Source: Apium graveolens
Taxonomy: Eukaryota > Streptophyta > Magnoliopsida > Apiales > Apiaceae
NCBI RefSeq assembly: GCF_009905375.1
Contig: NC_133653.1
Span: 92,553,671-92,617,670, forward strand
Direction of reading: 5' to 3'
Length of the DNA stretch: 64,000 bases
The notes beneath the pieces were generated by a model. That model was not told the DNA's origin and made no database searches. It worked only from the letters and a program-made list of their open reading frames with translations. This document shows, piece after piece, positions 48,340 through 61,400 of the stretch. Position numbers and translations under genes: made by a program. Position 1 is the first letter of the stretch; each line of letters opens with the position of its first letter.

Positions 48340-50563
48340 CTACTGGTAGAATTTCCTTAGTCGTAGTCTATGCCAAGTATTTGGGACTTCTGAGCCATCC
48401 ATGTTCTAGAGTTTGTAGGTTCCTGGCCTTAGGACTTCTTTGACCTTGTATGGTCCCTCCCATTTGGGCATTATCTTTCCAGTGTTTGTGGGATCTGATG
48501 CTTTTGTGTCTCGAAGGACTAAGTCTCCCACTTGGAAGTTTTTGACTCTGTACTTCTTACTGAAGTGCTTTCTTGTCTTCTCCTTGTATTTTTCCATTCT
48601 TTCTACAGCTTGGTCCCGGACCTCATCAGCTAACTCCATGTTTATTCTGAGTCCTTCTTCATTTGCTTCTTCCTCAAAGTTTATTGCCCTGTGAGAAGGA
48701 GATCCCACTTCAATAGGAAGCATTGCTTATGTTCCATAAGCTAGTTTGAATGGAGTTTCTCCGGTGCTTGTCCCGGGGCTTGTCCTGTAGGACCATAGTA
48801 CGCTTGGTAGTTCTTCTGGCCATTTGCTTTTGCTCTCCTTGAGTCTCTTTTCAATACCTTGGAGCAGGATTCTGTTGGTGACTTCTACTTGCCCATTTCC
48901 CTGGGGATATGCTACTGATGATTTTTTGTGTTTGATCCCGCGCTCCTGAAGGTAGGATTCGAATTCTGATCCGATGAACTGTGGCTCGTTATCTGATACC
49001 GGGACTCGTGCTATCCCGAAGCTCATCAAAATGTTGTCCATAAACTTTATGCAGTCTTGCTGATTAATTGTCCTCATTGCTTTCGCTTCAACCCATGATC
49101 ATGTAATCAATCGAGACTAACAAGTACCTGGGATCTCCTTTGGCCCGGGGAAAGGGTCCTATGATGTCAATACCCCAGACAGTAAAGGGGATAGGTGACA
49201 GGACTGAGGATGGTAGGTCTGGGCTAATCCGGGACACATTGCTGAAGAGCTGGCATTCCTTGCATTTTTTACGAACTCTATTGCGTCTTGGTGGATAGTT
49301 GGCCAGTAGTAGCCTTGTCTTATGATCTTATAAGCTAGGGCCTTTGCGGACATGTGATCTCCGCATATCCCTTCATGCACTTCTGCCAAACAATACTTTG
49401 CTTCTTCTGGGCCGACACATTTTGAGATAAGAGATGAGAAAGTCCTGCGGTAGAGTAGTGCTTCTTCTAGGAAGAACTTGGCTGCTTTTGTTTTCAATCT
49501 TTGGGTTTTTCCTTTGTCCTCCAGGAGCTCCCCTTTCTCCAAATAGTTGATGAAGGGGGTCATCCAGTTCTGGTTGCTTTCGATCTCCAAGACTTCTCTG
49601 GATTCAATAGATGGTTTGTGGAGTTCTTCGAAGGAAACTGAGCAGTCCAGATCTGATGAATTCCGGACTAATTTGGATAGAATATCCGCTTCTTCATTTT
49701 CTTCTCGACATATCTGAAGTACTTGATGGTTTGGTATTGAGGCTAAGTAACTTTGAACCAGTGCTTGGTACTTTGCCAGAATTGGATCTTTTGCTATGTA
49801 TTCTTCGTTTGTTTGTTTGACCACTATCTGGGAGTCGTTGAAGATTTTTAAGTCCTGGACCCTCAGGGTCTTGGAGAGCTTTAGTCCTGCAATCAACGCT
49901 TCATATTCCGCCTGATTGTTTATTGCGGGGAAGCCGAAAGATATAGCTATTTGAATGGTGAATCCTTCAGGACTTATCAGTATGAGTCCGCTCCCGACCT
50001 TTCGCTTGTTGAAGAATCATCTACTTTCAAAGTCCAGGCTCCCGGACTTGCATCTTGTTCTGTCTCTGGATCCATGTTTATTGGTTCCGATTCTTCTTCC
50101 GGGAAGTTGCATTCGATTATGAAATCTGCAAGTGCTTGAGCTTTAATGGCAGCCCTGAGAATGAAGCTTAAATTGAACTGGCTCAACTCTACAGCCCAAT
50201 TGACAAGTCTTCCCGAGATATATGACTTGTGAATTATCTTCCTTGGAGGATGATTTGTTACCACTCTTATTTTTCTTTCTTGGAAGTGGTGCCTGAGCTT
50301 TCTTGAAGTTGTGACTAAGGCGAAGGCAAACTTCTCCAATCTTGGGTATCTAGTTTCCGCATCTTTAAGGACTTGGCTTACGTAGTAGACTGGTTGATGT
50401 CTTCCATTCTCTTCCCTAATTAGGGCGGCTCCTACTGCTTGTGCTCCTGCTGACAAATATAAGTAGATAGGCTCTCCTAGCTGAGCTTTAGTTAGGACTG
50501 GTGGCTGAGTGAGGTAGAGCTTGATTTCCTCAAATGCCTTTTGGAACTCCGGACTCCAGTTCA
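48340..50563 (-). pseudogene. Tat pol remnant: RNase H, archaeal-type RNase H, integrase
   Basis: The first domain (from 50563) begins directly after the primer-binding site: NWSPEFQKAFEEIK, then YLSAGAQAVGAALI and VYYVSQVLKDAETRYP (RT-linked RNase H, with expected D changed to G in SAG). A second RNase H follows (WTLKVDDSS, NNQAEYEALIAGL, IFNDSQIVV, EENEEADILSKL), characteristic of Tat/Ogre. Integrase has HMSAKALAYKIIRQGYYWPT, VSDNEPQFIGSEF and SYRTSPGTSTGETPF. Lesions include frameshifts near 49980, 49270 and 49080 and stops at 48724 and 48406. The frame ends at 48340. Confidence 0.85.
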
Positions 50564-50581
50564 CCTCTTTCTAGCGCCAAA
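50564..50581 (-). promoter_or_regulatory. Tat primer-binding site
   Basis: Minus strand TTTGGCGCTAGAAAGAGG immediately after the LTR end (50582), as in other Tat-lineage elements. RNase H sequence follows at once, with no leader, gag, protease or RT. Confidence 0.7.
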
Positions 50582-51165
50582 TGATAACTCGTGGTGGCGG
50601 GGCTGCTCCTTCAACGCCGTGCCTGGATCCTCCGCCGCTGTGGGGTGTAGCTGTGGTGGGGTTCCTACAAAATAACACCGAAAATGGGGGGTTTGGGTCC
50701 CGCGACGCCTCCTGCGTGAGAGTAAGAACTTGCTTTTGGGAAAGATGAAGAAAGATCTGAATGAAAGGTGGCTGTGTGTGTATATGAGTATGAGAGAGTG
50801 ATTAACCCTAAAACCTTATCTTCTTGGGCTATTTATAGCCCAAGGGTAGGGTTTTGGGGTTGGTATCTTTGAATCGTAGTCATTGGCTCTAGGAGCGGAG
50901 GACACCTGACTGGAGTTGATGCTTTACACGTGGTGGCGCGGGACTGGCCGATAAATGTTTTGAGAATCCTGTGACACGTGCCCTGATTATTCCCATGATC
51001 GATGGGTGACAGTTGTCCCTATCATGTGCTTATGCATGTGCCTCACATGCTGGGATTTCCCAAGATTGAGTTTGCGGGATTGGGCCAGTTAGAACTAGTA
51101 GTGTGTGGGACTGGACTGAGTTAAGAGTCTGGGTCTAATCCTTGCAGGAGCTACATATATTATCA
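50582..51165 (-). mobile_element. Tat 5' LTR
   Basis: 584 bp, TG...CA, flanked on the outer side by ATTTA. The inverted repeat CTTGGGCT/AGCCCAAG (50823-50844) surrounds ATTTAT, which reads TATAAATA on the element's own strand and is followed by a C/T-rich leader. Confidence 0.9.
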
Positions 51166-51170
51166 ATTTA

Positions 51171-54100
51171 AGTTATTAGTTTTGTTTGATAATTTAATTA
51201 TGCATCCTTTATATATAATTATACATTATCTAATATATTATACTTTCCATTTACCGATTAATTTTATTTTGGGTGTATGTATATGATTTACCATAACATA
51301 ATTTACATTACCAAAATATTGATGTTAAAAATTTTATACAAGCACGTATTTTAGTTTCCGTTAAAACTTTAAAATAAGCAAGATTGTTTGGTGTTTAAAT
51401 TTCGTTGATAAAATTATTTAATCTATTCAAATCAACCTAATCCAAGGCAAAATGGAGGGGGCGGAAGAATGGTGTACAATTGAGTTAGAAAATTTGAAAC
51501 TAATATAATTAGATATCATATTGTTGTAAACGGGTGTAGAATTACCTCCATGACCCACGAACCCTACATCTCTCAATCTCAACAAGAGAAAAGTAAGGGC
51601 GGTCAAATTCTTGGTCATTAAAAATCAGAAACAACCCAGAAGCTGAAACACTGACAAATTAAAAAATAAAGAAGAGTGAGGTGGTGGACGTGTCACATAT
51701 TTTGGTTAGCTTTGATAACGAGATTCATGCATGTGGCACACAATTCAAGAATCAGACGTTAGACCCTAGCGATGTTTTTGGGACTTTCTCTGTGTATCGG
51801 TGATGTATTGTGTAGAAATGGCAACACTATCAAACGTCTTTTTCTTTGTTCTTTTGTTATCTCCTTTTTCACATAATTGTCTACATATTCTAAAACTGTG
51901 GTTTTTATTCCCCCCACGTCTCCACTAACTTATTACTCTACCTACATGTTTGCGTTTTATTTTATTCTTTCCTGCATCAACATTTTCCTACTTCGCACCA
52001 TTTCCAGTGGGATACATGAATACCTTATTACTAGCATCCTAATTTCAGTTTCTTTCATATAATTATACTTGATTATTTTGGTAATGTGCATATTTAATTA
52101 TTTATTCAGTTATACATAAACATATTATAAGTATAATAAATAAAATTTATAAGATCTAATTTTCGAATTGAAGGTTAATTTCTGAAGAAACATAAAATGA
52201 CTCGGTGATCATTTTCTTATTTTAATTCAATTTTCTATTTTTGAATCGTTAAATTAATTTTCTATAATATTTTACAAATTTTTACTTCTCAATCAATTTT
52301 TTACCAATTTATATGAATTTTCAACCCATTTCGGTCTATTCTTTCCCAATATTTTACCTGGTTTTAGCATTATACAAATTTTGATCGATTATCCAGATCA
52401 ATAATTGACTTTTAAAACAAAAGGACTGATTATAGAATCCGAATTCAATTAATGAAAATTAATATAAAAAAATGTAGTAAAATTTGATTTTGATATTGTT
52501 AATTAGTGATGCGAGAAGATTAATTAAGGTCGTCGATTAGGGTGTGCAAGAACTTCTCACACACAAGGACCTCAATTTAAAATGTCCCCAAAATTATAAA
52601 ATAGGTATAAATATATTTTAATATATTATAATTTCAAGCACTTTTAATATAAGAAATTTTACTATAATATATAACTTATATAATATCTAACTTGTATTAG
52701 AGTTGTTTTATGATTCAAATATAATAAATTTTATTGCATATAAAAACGCTTCACAGTTTTTTCACTTCTAGGCGCCTAAATTTTAATCTAATTTTGATCT
52801 GGGCCTCAGAAAAAATTGAGACCGGTGTGAGGTTAATGTATACATATATACATATGAAAGAAGTAAGATATTTGTAGAAACATATATCTTCCAATTGGTT
52901 ACAACTCATGTGATATGCTTGTCTCTACATGTGTTGCTTTCGCACAAAGCTTTGGAATATCTGCCTAAATTGAGTATGTTCATAACATTGAACAGGTCTA
53001 CCCCCATCATTTGCACAAAATTAGATACATTTTGTTTTCAAGACTTTGTAAAAATTCAACCTAATGAATTATTATCCACTACATCATCATCACGGATTCA
53101 AATTTTATCACATTTGTTTGTAGCCTCTAAATCATGAGTAGATATTAAAGATGAATAATTGTAATTATAATTTTAGAGTTATCAGGATCCTTATTCAGTT
53201 ACCATGTACAAACCTTTCATATGAAATGGAGGTTGATACACAATATATACATGTTAATGATGCCTCTTTTGAGCGAACTACTTACAAACACAGTGCTGTG
53301 ATAAAATCCTGTTTTCATCAACTTTTATCAAGAAGCTTAATAAAATGGAGGATGAACTACCTTTATTTCATATGTATGTTCATTGCTTATAGGTATCACT
53401 TTCATGCATGAACTAACCATGACTAATCTAATGTAACTTAGTCTAAAATGCGTGCTTTGCCAGCAATTTATTCATTAATTAATGATGCGTGTTTATATGA
53501 TTAAGTTCATTTCATGCAAATGAATTAACCAAAGTTAGGTTAGTTAACGATCGACTTGTTAGTTTTGGTAAGTTATTGGAGAACGCATCTTTACCTTGCT
53601 TTTGCAGAATTTTGAAATTATCCCTAATCTCGTCTCACAGTGTGATTAGTTTATCTCATGTGTTTCATTTTCCTAAATAGATCAAAATTTCTCGACACCT
53701 ATTCAATTTTAACACTTTCACGCATTAACCTTGTGCTGCTTTATAGTATTATTAATAATTAATAATTAATAATAATAATAATAATATAAGATATAAGATT
53801 CTGAAAATTATTACTGTTTCCTTAAAATGATATAACCAAACCTCAAGCGACTAATGTTCGACTCTATGTTATCCCTAATATTTTCACAATTTAGTGGGGT
53901 ACGAAAAACAAATTAAATGTCCCAAAAATAGGTGCCCGCGCGGCAATAAACTATTTAACGCATAAATGAGATTTCGAGTGAGGGGGAGTGTAACAAAAAT
54001 AATATAAGATTTTTGAGAGTACTTATGTTCGACTCCTTGAACACCTCAAATATTTTCATAATTTATTATGACATGAAAGATAAATTAATTTCCGAAAAAT

Positions 54101-54800
54101 GGACGCTCGTAATTTATCATTAAACCCATAAATTAGCTTTCGATTGAGCGAACAGTAATATAAAATTTTTGAGTGAGCAACTTGAGGTTTTAGAGGGATG
54201 TGTTACTATTTACTAAATACTAATCACAAATATTAATAATTTTAAATACTAATTAGCCATATCTACGGGTCTATTCAAATCATTTTTTCTAAAAATACTT
54301 ACGTGAATCATTTGGAATTACAAGGACTTGCTCGCTTTTTTTTTTGACAAGACTTGCTTGCCGAAATATCGCCTAAAATTGAGGATCTTTTTTACCCTTT
54401 AATCATAATTTTCAGTCAAAGAAAAATAACTTATTGCTAAATTAGCATGAGGTTCTACATCAACTAAACAAACTTTAAGAATTCACACTTTGAATATTTA
54501 AAACACAAGTTTATCGTCTTCTGAAATCGCTTTAATTTGTGATTTGAATATACTAACTCACTCATTCTACGAAACTACGGAACGTGATATAAAACAATAT
54601 GACAAAACATGTTCTGCTCCGATTATATTAACCTAGACAACAAGTTATACTATATCTAAACATACACTTACGAGTAAGACAAAAATTAGGAGTATGATTG
54701 ATTGAGACCTATGCATGCTAATCATGATTTGTCCACTCTAACATTTAAAATTAGGCGGAACCGGTGCAAAATAATTTACATGCAATAACTATTTTAACTA
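51171..54800. other. AT-rich intergenic DNA
   Basis: Begins with the original target site of the Tat element. Frames up to 86 codons (for example 52895-53137, 53151-53411) lack recognisable domains, good start context or splice partners. An ATT/AAT microsatellite lies at about 53748-53785. No RNA gene was recognised. Confidence 0.5.
53748..53785. repeat. AAT-type microsatellite
   Basis: Imperfect TTAATAATTAATAA followed by (AAT)n repeats. Confidence 0.85.
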
Positions 54801-55102
54801 TTTTTTTTTTTTGACGAAAGCCAGAGATTTTATTAACTTAATAAATCCTTCTCAATACAAGTTTGAATATAGGTAGGAATAGACCACCTATCAAAAATAC
54901 GACCTGGATATCTATATGATTCCCTAACAAGCTGGTGGGCAACCATATTTGCAGATCGTTTTACAAATAACAATTGAATATTGTTTAAACGACGCACAAG
55001 ATTCCGACATTTCGAAATAACTTCTCCAAACCGGGACCTCATGGGAGCAGCAGCCATTTTTAGACTTTGCAAATTATAACAGTCAGAGTTGTGAAAATTC
55101 AA
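54801..55102 (-). pseudogene. 5'-truncated LINE tail with RNase H-like domain
   Basis: The minus-strand frame 55102-54833 contains SRFGEVISKCRNLVRRL, LLFVKRSANMVAHQLVRES and YPGRIFDRW, the C-terminal RNase H-like domain (RVT_3 type) at the end of plant non-LTR retrotransposons. A short 3' UTR (AATAAAATCTCTGGC) and a poly(A) tail, seen as a T run at 54801-54812, follow. Only the last ~300 bases of the element are present, typical of aborted target-primed reverse transcription. The 5' junction is near 55090, where a duplicated genomic segment starts. Confidence 0.8.
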
Positions 55103-55205
55103 AGTATGCGGCTTTGGACACTCATGTAATAATAATCTAATTAGTGATTACCATGATCACACTCGTTTATCTTATGAATAACGCATTACAATCTTCTAAT
55201 ATAAT
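55091..55205. repeat. Direct repeat, copy 1
   Basis: GAAAATTCAAAGTATGCGGC through ATGAATAACGCAT is repeated at 56856-56970 with small indels. Nature unknown. Confidence 0.75.
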
Positions 55206-56855
55206 CTACTTCCTCAATCCCATTTTAATAATTTATTTTATAAAATAAAAATTATTTTATAATTTTTATTTATATATATACACACGTGTATATTTATTTT
55301 TTTATTTAAGTATATATAATTAATGTAATGTGTAAAAGTTAAGTTGTATTATTATGCGAAAATAATAAAATGAACATTGCATCTTCGATTTCTTAATATG
55401 TGAGAAATTAACAAAGTAGACTATTAAAATAGAAGGGAGTATAAAACTAGCATGCTAGTCCGTACAAAATTATTTAAATTGTATAATTTTGACAATTTTA
55501 ATTTTTGAAATAAATAACTCGTAAATTTAAAAATATCAGTATAAATTATTACTGTGATATATTTGACAAAATATATTTTTCATATAAAAATTTATACTAA
55601 TTTGTGCTCTTTATATAAATTTCATATGTAATCATAACAATATATACTCTAATTTAAAAATTTATAAAACTTTTATATATAATTAAAAAATCTAACGCAC
55701 AAAGATAAAATAATACATATTTTTAAAAAATATATTATTGGGTTAATAGACGGGCTAGAACTCATCGGTAACTAGACTTTATATTTGACTTTTTTTAATA
55801 TCTTTTGAGTTAAGAAGAATTAATAATTATATTGCATTTACTAAAAGCAACTCCAAAGGTGCGCTAAAAGTCCAAATTTAGACCAATTTATGTCCAAATT
55901 TTTCCGAGAGTGGCCTAAATCTCGGTCCAAATTTGGACCGACACTTTTATCGGTTCAAATCTGGACTAAGATTAAAATAATAAATTTTAACTTTTCTTAT
56001 TTAGTTTATTACATATAATTTTGATTTTGGATATTTAAAAATGTAATTAACTAATATTTGAATTTATTATTATTTATTTATAATTTTATATTAATAAATA
56101 CTAAAACATAATTAAATTAAAAATACTTGCATTTCTTAAATTAGAAATAAGGAGGCTCATATTGCGCTTGGAGATTCACTAATTTAGAATTACTAATAAT
56201 TAACAATGTTTTAATATTTAATTAATATTTGTACTTTTCTTATTTGAATATAATGTTTATTATTAGTGTTTTTTTATAAAAATAGAATAAATATATTTAC
56301 TATTTTTAATATATATTTAAAATTTAATTGAAATTACATTACATTTTATTAATTTTATATTTAAAATAATACATTTAATTAATAAGAGTAATAATCAAAT
56401 ATCAAGATAAAATTTAATATCATACAAGAATGAAATGTTTTTTATTATAAAAACTTAAAATATTAAAAAAATTATTTTATAATTTGAACTGAAATTTAGA
56501 TGAAATTATTGAAATTGAAGAAAGATTCGGTGCACAAATTTGAACCAAATTGTTGCTGTCATGACTATTAGAGAGAGTACATTACTTCAGTTGCGTATAT
56601 TGTTTGGTTATATGGTGTATTTGGTAACTCTGGTAAACTTATAATATCTCATGGTCCCTCGTATATATACACAAATTTCTTATATTTTTTAATTTTCATG
56701 TATAAAAAGTTGATGAAATTATTCTTGAAAATGTAGAATGTAACAATCATTTTCATGAACAATAATTTTTGATCGAAATTTGGCTCTTCCCGCATATCTT
56801 TTTCTACTTCAGTCCCAGGCCCTCATCAACCATTGCAAAATATGATAGTCTAGTT
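55206..56855. other. AT-rich intergenic DNA
   Basis: No coding frame. Positions 55860-55980 contain several partly inverted GTCCAAATTTAGACC/GGTCCAAATTTGGACC words that could be one end of a degraded MITE; I could not find the other end. Confidence 0.45.
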
Positions 56856-56970
56856 GAGAAAATTCAAAGTATGCGGCTTTGGACACTAAGATTCCCAAAT
56901 GTCATAATGTAACTATGTGATTACCATAATCATGCTCGTTTATCTTATGAATAACGCATCAGAATATATT
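56856..56970. repeat. Direct repeat, copy 2
   Basis: Second copy of 55091-55205. The ~30 bases before it (TTGCAAAATATGATAGTC) also resemble the LINE sequence next to copy 1. Confidence 0.75.
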
Positions 56971-58441
56971 CTAGTATAAAGTAAAATAGGTATGCTACAA
57001 ATTATGATTACTGAGTGAAATTAGAACCAATTAACCCACTAATTTGAAGAGAGTAAAATGAAGGTCACAGTTTTCAACAAAAGCAGAAGACGCATCATAT
57101 TATGGGGTCATTTCTTATCAATTATCTTTTCTATGTTCATAAGACTGTTCCTTTTACAAATATAGAAAGAAAATATCTTAACGAAAAACAAGACATCTAC
57201 CTGATAACCTCTCCAAGACTCTAGCCGATACCAAATGGATCAATCTTATCATCAGTGCAATTCAAGATAGTATCTCAAATGGAGGAGTGACCTTTTGAAT
57301 TTTTTTAAAATTATTAATTTTAAGTAACTCATTTTTAAATGATGCATAGATAAATGCCTATAAATTATTTAGGGGTTCGGATAAATTTAATTAGAAGTCA
57401 ATTTTTTTTTATTTAAATAAAATAAAATATATAATTTTTAAAAATAATTATCTTAATTTATAAATTTTAAACTAAAAAAATATTTAAAAAACATATATTT
57501 TAAAATTAAAAATTAATTGAGTGGGATCCAGTTTCATACTCGAGTCTTGCATTATTTTATTTAGAACATGTGGAATGATCTTTACTTTTCTAGTTTTTTA
57601 TGAACCCAACATGATAGAGCCTTCGAACACTATAATGACCGTTGATTTTTTGTCCTTTTCGTCAAATCTTTTAACACCTTTAATCAATAAAACTAAACGA
57701 ATAAGAAACCGATTCTCGCTCCAATAATAAAGTGTTGATATAGGATTATATAATTAATTTTTTTACGGGTTATCTGCTTTTTACATGGGTCGGTGTTCCT
57801 TTTTACTTCTGGTTTGTAAATATTCGTCTTTGTCCTGAAAACTGGTTTTTAGTTTTTGTGCTGTGGGACAGTGATCCAGCTATATAGTGTAGGTCCTCTT
57901 CTTTTAATGTCAAGTGCTGTGTGGTATATTGGTGTAGATTTTTCAAATGTGATAAAGGTTGATTGCTTGACAAAGTTGAAATTAGGCTTTTATCACACCA
58001 ACATACTAGAATAATATTAAAATCTACATTTTCCTAAAATTAGAGAATAGTTTTTGAGGTATTTGTAATTGGCCTATTCTGTTGTGGGATTTAGATAAAA
58101 CACATTATCTAATCCTCAAGGGTGTGTTGCATTAGGGGTGGCTAGAAGGAAAGGATATAAGGCTTCAGTTCGGTTGACAAATCTCTTACAAGCAAAAATA
58201 CCTGTAGAATTGTGGTTAAAAGATGATAATGTTGTAACAGACCGTTATCTATGAAAACCAGTACCCTAATAATACAAGTAACCTTTGTATACGTGCAGAT
58301 ACGTCCATCCTTGCACCAAACTGTAGAAATGGCTACTTATTCACAAAATACACAAACCATAACACATCAAAGCATATCCCTACAAAAGCTTTGCACAAGA
58401 TCAACAAATAGCTTCTTTTCCTTTATTCAGATTGATGTTGC
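56971..58441. other. Intergenic DNA and 3' flank of VAMP gene
   Basis: AT-rich. The part nearest 58441 is the 3' UTR of the minus-strand VAMP gene, whose end cannot be fixed from sequence. No supported gene; the frame at 57521-57727 lacks any known domain. Confidence 0.45.
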
Positions 58442-61400
58442 TCATTTACCACAGTTGAAGCCCTGACACACCGAGAGGATTATGATGAGGATCAACGCTA
58501 TCAGAATACCTAGCACAATCAGCTTAATCTTCATATTCTGGAACCACATTTTTCTGCGGATTTGTGTGCCTGCAGTTCTGAAGTCCTGCGCCTGCTCCAA
58601 CCAAGCATAAAGATTGTAACACTCATTCGAACCAGAAATATGATAATATTAAACTCCTTGAGATTGCAGCATCGCTTTAAGCAGATATGTGAATTTCAGT
58701 CACCTTTTCTGTTTCTTTTGTTTAATTGCCAGCAAGAATAAGAACAGCTAGATGTTCTGTACTGTCATTAGATTACAAGATATAACTTCTTATGGATATC
58801 AAACTAATACTTTGAACACACACCCACTATTAATGAGGAAGGAACATCAGGTTAACCCTGTAGCAACTTGTTGCAATGCAGCGGTGATAATAATTTGTGA
58901 TTACTTTGCGAGACTGGTCCTTGCTTGGGGATTTGCCAAGTCTAAAACCCCTGTAAAACTGATCATTGCTACATTTGCTTCACAGTTCACTATATCAGAA
59001 TTTGTTAAAATAACTTCTTATACAATATCCACCCACCAACCCTTTGCCACCCTACATTTATAAAATATTCTAATATATTATAATATATCCCCCCCCCCAT
59101 GTTCATAATTATATACATAATGTTGAAAAATATATTGAAGAAAAAAAAGGTTCTGCTTAGAAGAGTTTATTGTTCATATTCAGGAAACACTCAATGCAAA
59201 AGGTGATATAGAATGAGTGAAATCATTTGCCTTTAATAAAATATAGCATCGCAGTAGGATCCAATCAACTGTATAATTAATGTCATAGTATTCATTTATA
59301 AGTTATAACGGGTGCTATTATATTATATGAGAGATACAAACTAAAAATGTCGCCAATGAGTACAGGAGGCCAGTTAAGTACACGCCAATTAATATAATGG
59401 GAGGCAACGAGAAACTGGGAACATCTTAAAGGCATGAATATTTAAAATTTTATTTAAGGAGAATTATACATGCTCCGATGGTATTAGTTATAATACTAGT
59501 TATGTATTATTATACCCAAGGGGAATATTGGTTCAACAAATATAGCCAATGAAATCCAATTATATAAATTTTCTGCCAAGGGTTAAAGTACTACAATTTT
59601 TACATATTATTTATCACATGTGCCACCTAGATAATTTAGCTAAGGATTCTACCCCATTGGAGATGTTAGAAGCTAATCACAAAGTTGAAAGTGAGCCAGC
59701 AAAAATAGTGCTAACTGGTAACGAGCTGCAACTGCTGGTACAATTTACAATATGTGTTTTAATGTAAAGAATTTCAACTGACCTGCTGATGAAGGTTCTC
59801 AGTCTTATCAACCAGAAGCTCAATCTTTTCTCCACGATCTAGGACCTAAATATAAAAGCAATATAAGCATCAGACCGCATACACAACTAAAGTCTTTGGC
59901 TCAATAATTGTTACAACCCATACTGTAGAATCCATGTTAACGATTAACATTTATATGCTGCGTGCATGTGTCTTTCCATATCATGTCATACACTTGTACA
60001 TAAGCCAAATTTCTTATATGTATGTATGTATGTGTGTATATATATATATTAATAATAATAATAATATTTAATATATTGACATTGTACAAGTATCTGTGGA
60101 ACCAAATTTTCTTCTAACTAGAAGAGTAGATTTCCATATTCTCTTCTCTTCGACATACTTAATATCCCGTCTCACTTCCAATGTCTATCCTACATCGTTA
60201 TAGTGAGATAATCAGTTATACAGTATGGGTAAGTATTCATGTACCGAGACAACATCAAACTGAACTACTTGAACTTCGAAATGAACACATGAGGCAACCA
60301 AACACCCTGATTTTATCATTTAAGTAATATACTGGGAACATTAAAAAGGGGATATAGAAACTCGCAAAAAAGAAGCATGCACTAATGTCAATCTGATTAC
60401 AGCACAGGCACAATGACAGCAAGATACATGCCTTTCTCATAGCTTAAACATCTTGGCTATATAAATCATAGAAAAGTCCAAAGACGAGAAAACAACATTC
60501 AACTTGTTTGAAAAAGAATTATGTAACCACCAACACTTTTCAAATTGTTGTCAATGGACAACAAAGATAAGTAAGATATTCTAGGATGGGAAACATTGGA
60601 TGAGGTGTGTGTAACCATTATAATTCTCGCTTGCAGGTTAAACTTAAAATTTTAAGAGGTAACGTTGATAGATATAAGGAAAAAATTGTGAGTGCTTTCG
60701 GAACTACCGATTATCACAGAGGTAACAAATTTTATCTCTATATATAGTTTGAATTGAATAGAGTTATATACTTCTCACTATATTCCAGAACAAGAATGCC
60801 GAAAACCTAAAACTTCCATTTTTTAACAATAAAAACAAATGTTTTTCATGATTTATAAAATTTCAACAAATAATTAAATTAAAATAACTAAAAGCATATC
60901 TGAAAATCTTATACACTCTACTCAAAAGCATACAACATGTTCCCACCCATCTCAATTTGATGACCTAACTTACAAAATTTCTACAAAGAATCAAAGTGAA
61001 ATAACTAAAAGCATATCAAAACATCATATACACTCTACTCAAAAGCATACAGCATGTACCCACCCATCTCAATTTCATGACCGGACTTATCACTAATAAA
61101 TTCCTAGTGTCAATTAGCTATAAATAAAAACAAAAGTAAAAATGAACACTTAAGACCAAGAAGCTAGACTTTAGAGTAGAGCATTTAAGAATCACACTTA
61201 TAAAGCAATGACATTAGCTACAATAAACCATAACGTACCTTCTCAATATTCTCCATCATAACTCCTTTGACTTCAGACACCTGAGCCTTCACCTTCGACA
61301 GTTTGCTGATCTCTTCAGGATGGTCAATACAATACTGCATATGCTCCTTTAACTTTGGTCTAAAAAAACGAAACAGATTTCAAACACAGTTAATATTTAC

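Larger units (their letters stand above)
32774..51165 (-). mobile_element. Tat/Ogre-lineage gypsy element, deleted and interrupted
   Basis: The outer limits are TG...CA LTRs flanked by perfect ATTTA duplications (32769-32773 and 51166-51170). Order along + coordinates: 3' LTR (32774-33222 and 44687-44819, split by the Tekay element), polypurine tract (44820-44841), three tandem arrays (44880-48230), pol remnant (48340-50563), primer-binding site (50564-50581) and 5' LTR (50582-51165). A second, archaeal-type RNase H in pol and the tandem arrays in the 3' region place it in Tat/Ogre. Gag, protease and RT are absent. Confidence 0.88.

Noticed and set aside
52895..53411. Small genes in the intergenic region right of the Tat element
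   Set aside because: Frames of 80-86 codons in AT-rich DNA, without recognisable domains or splice partners.
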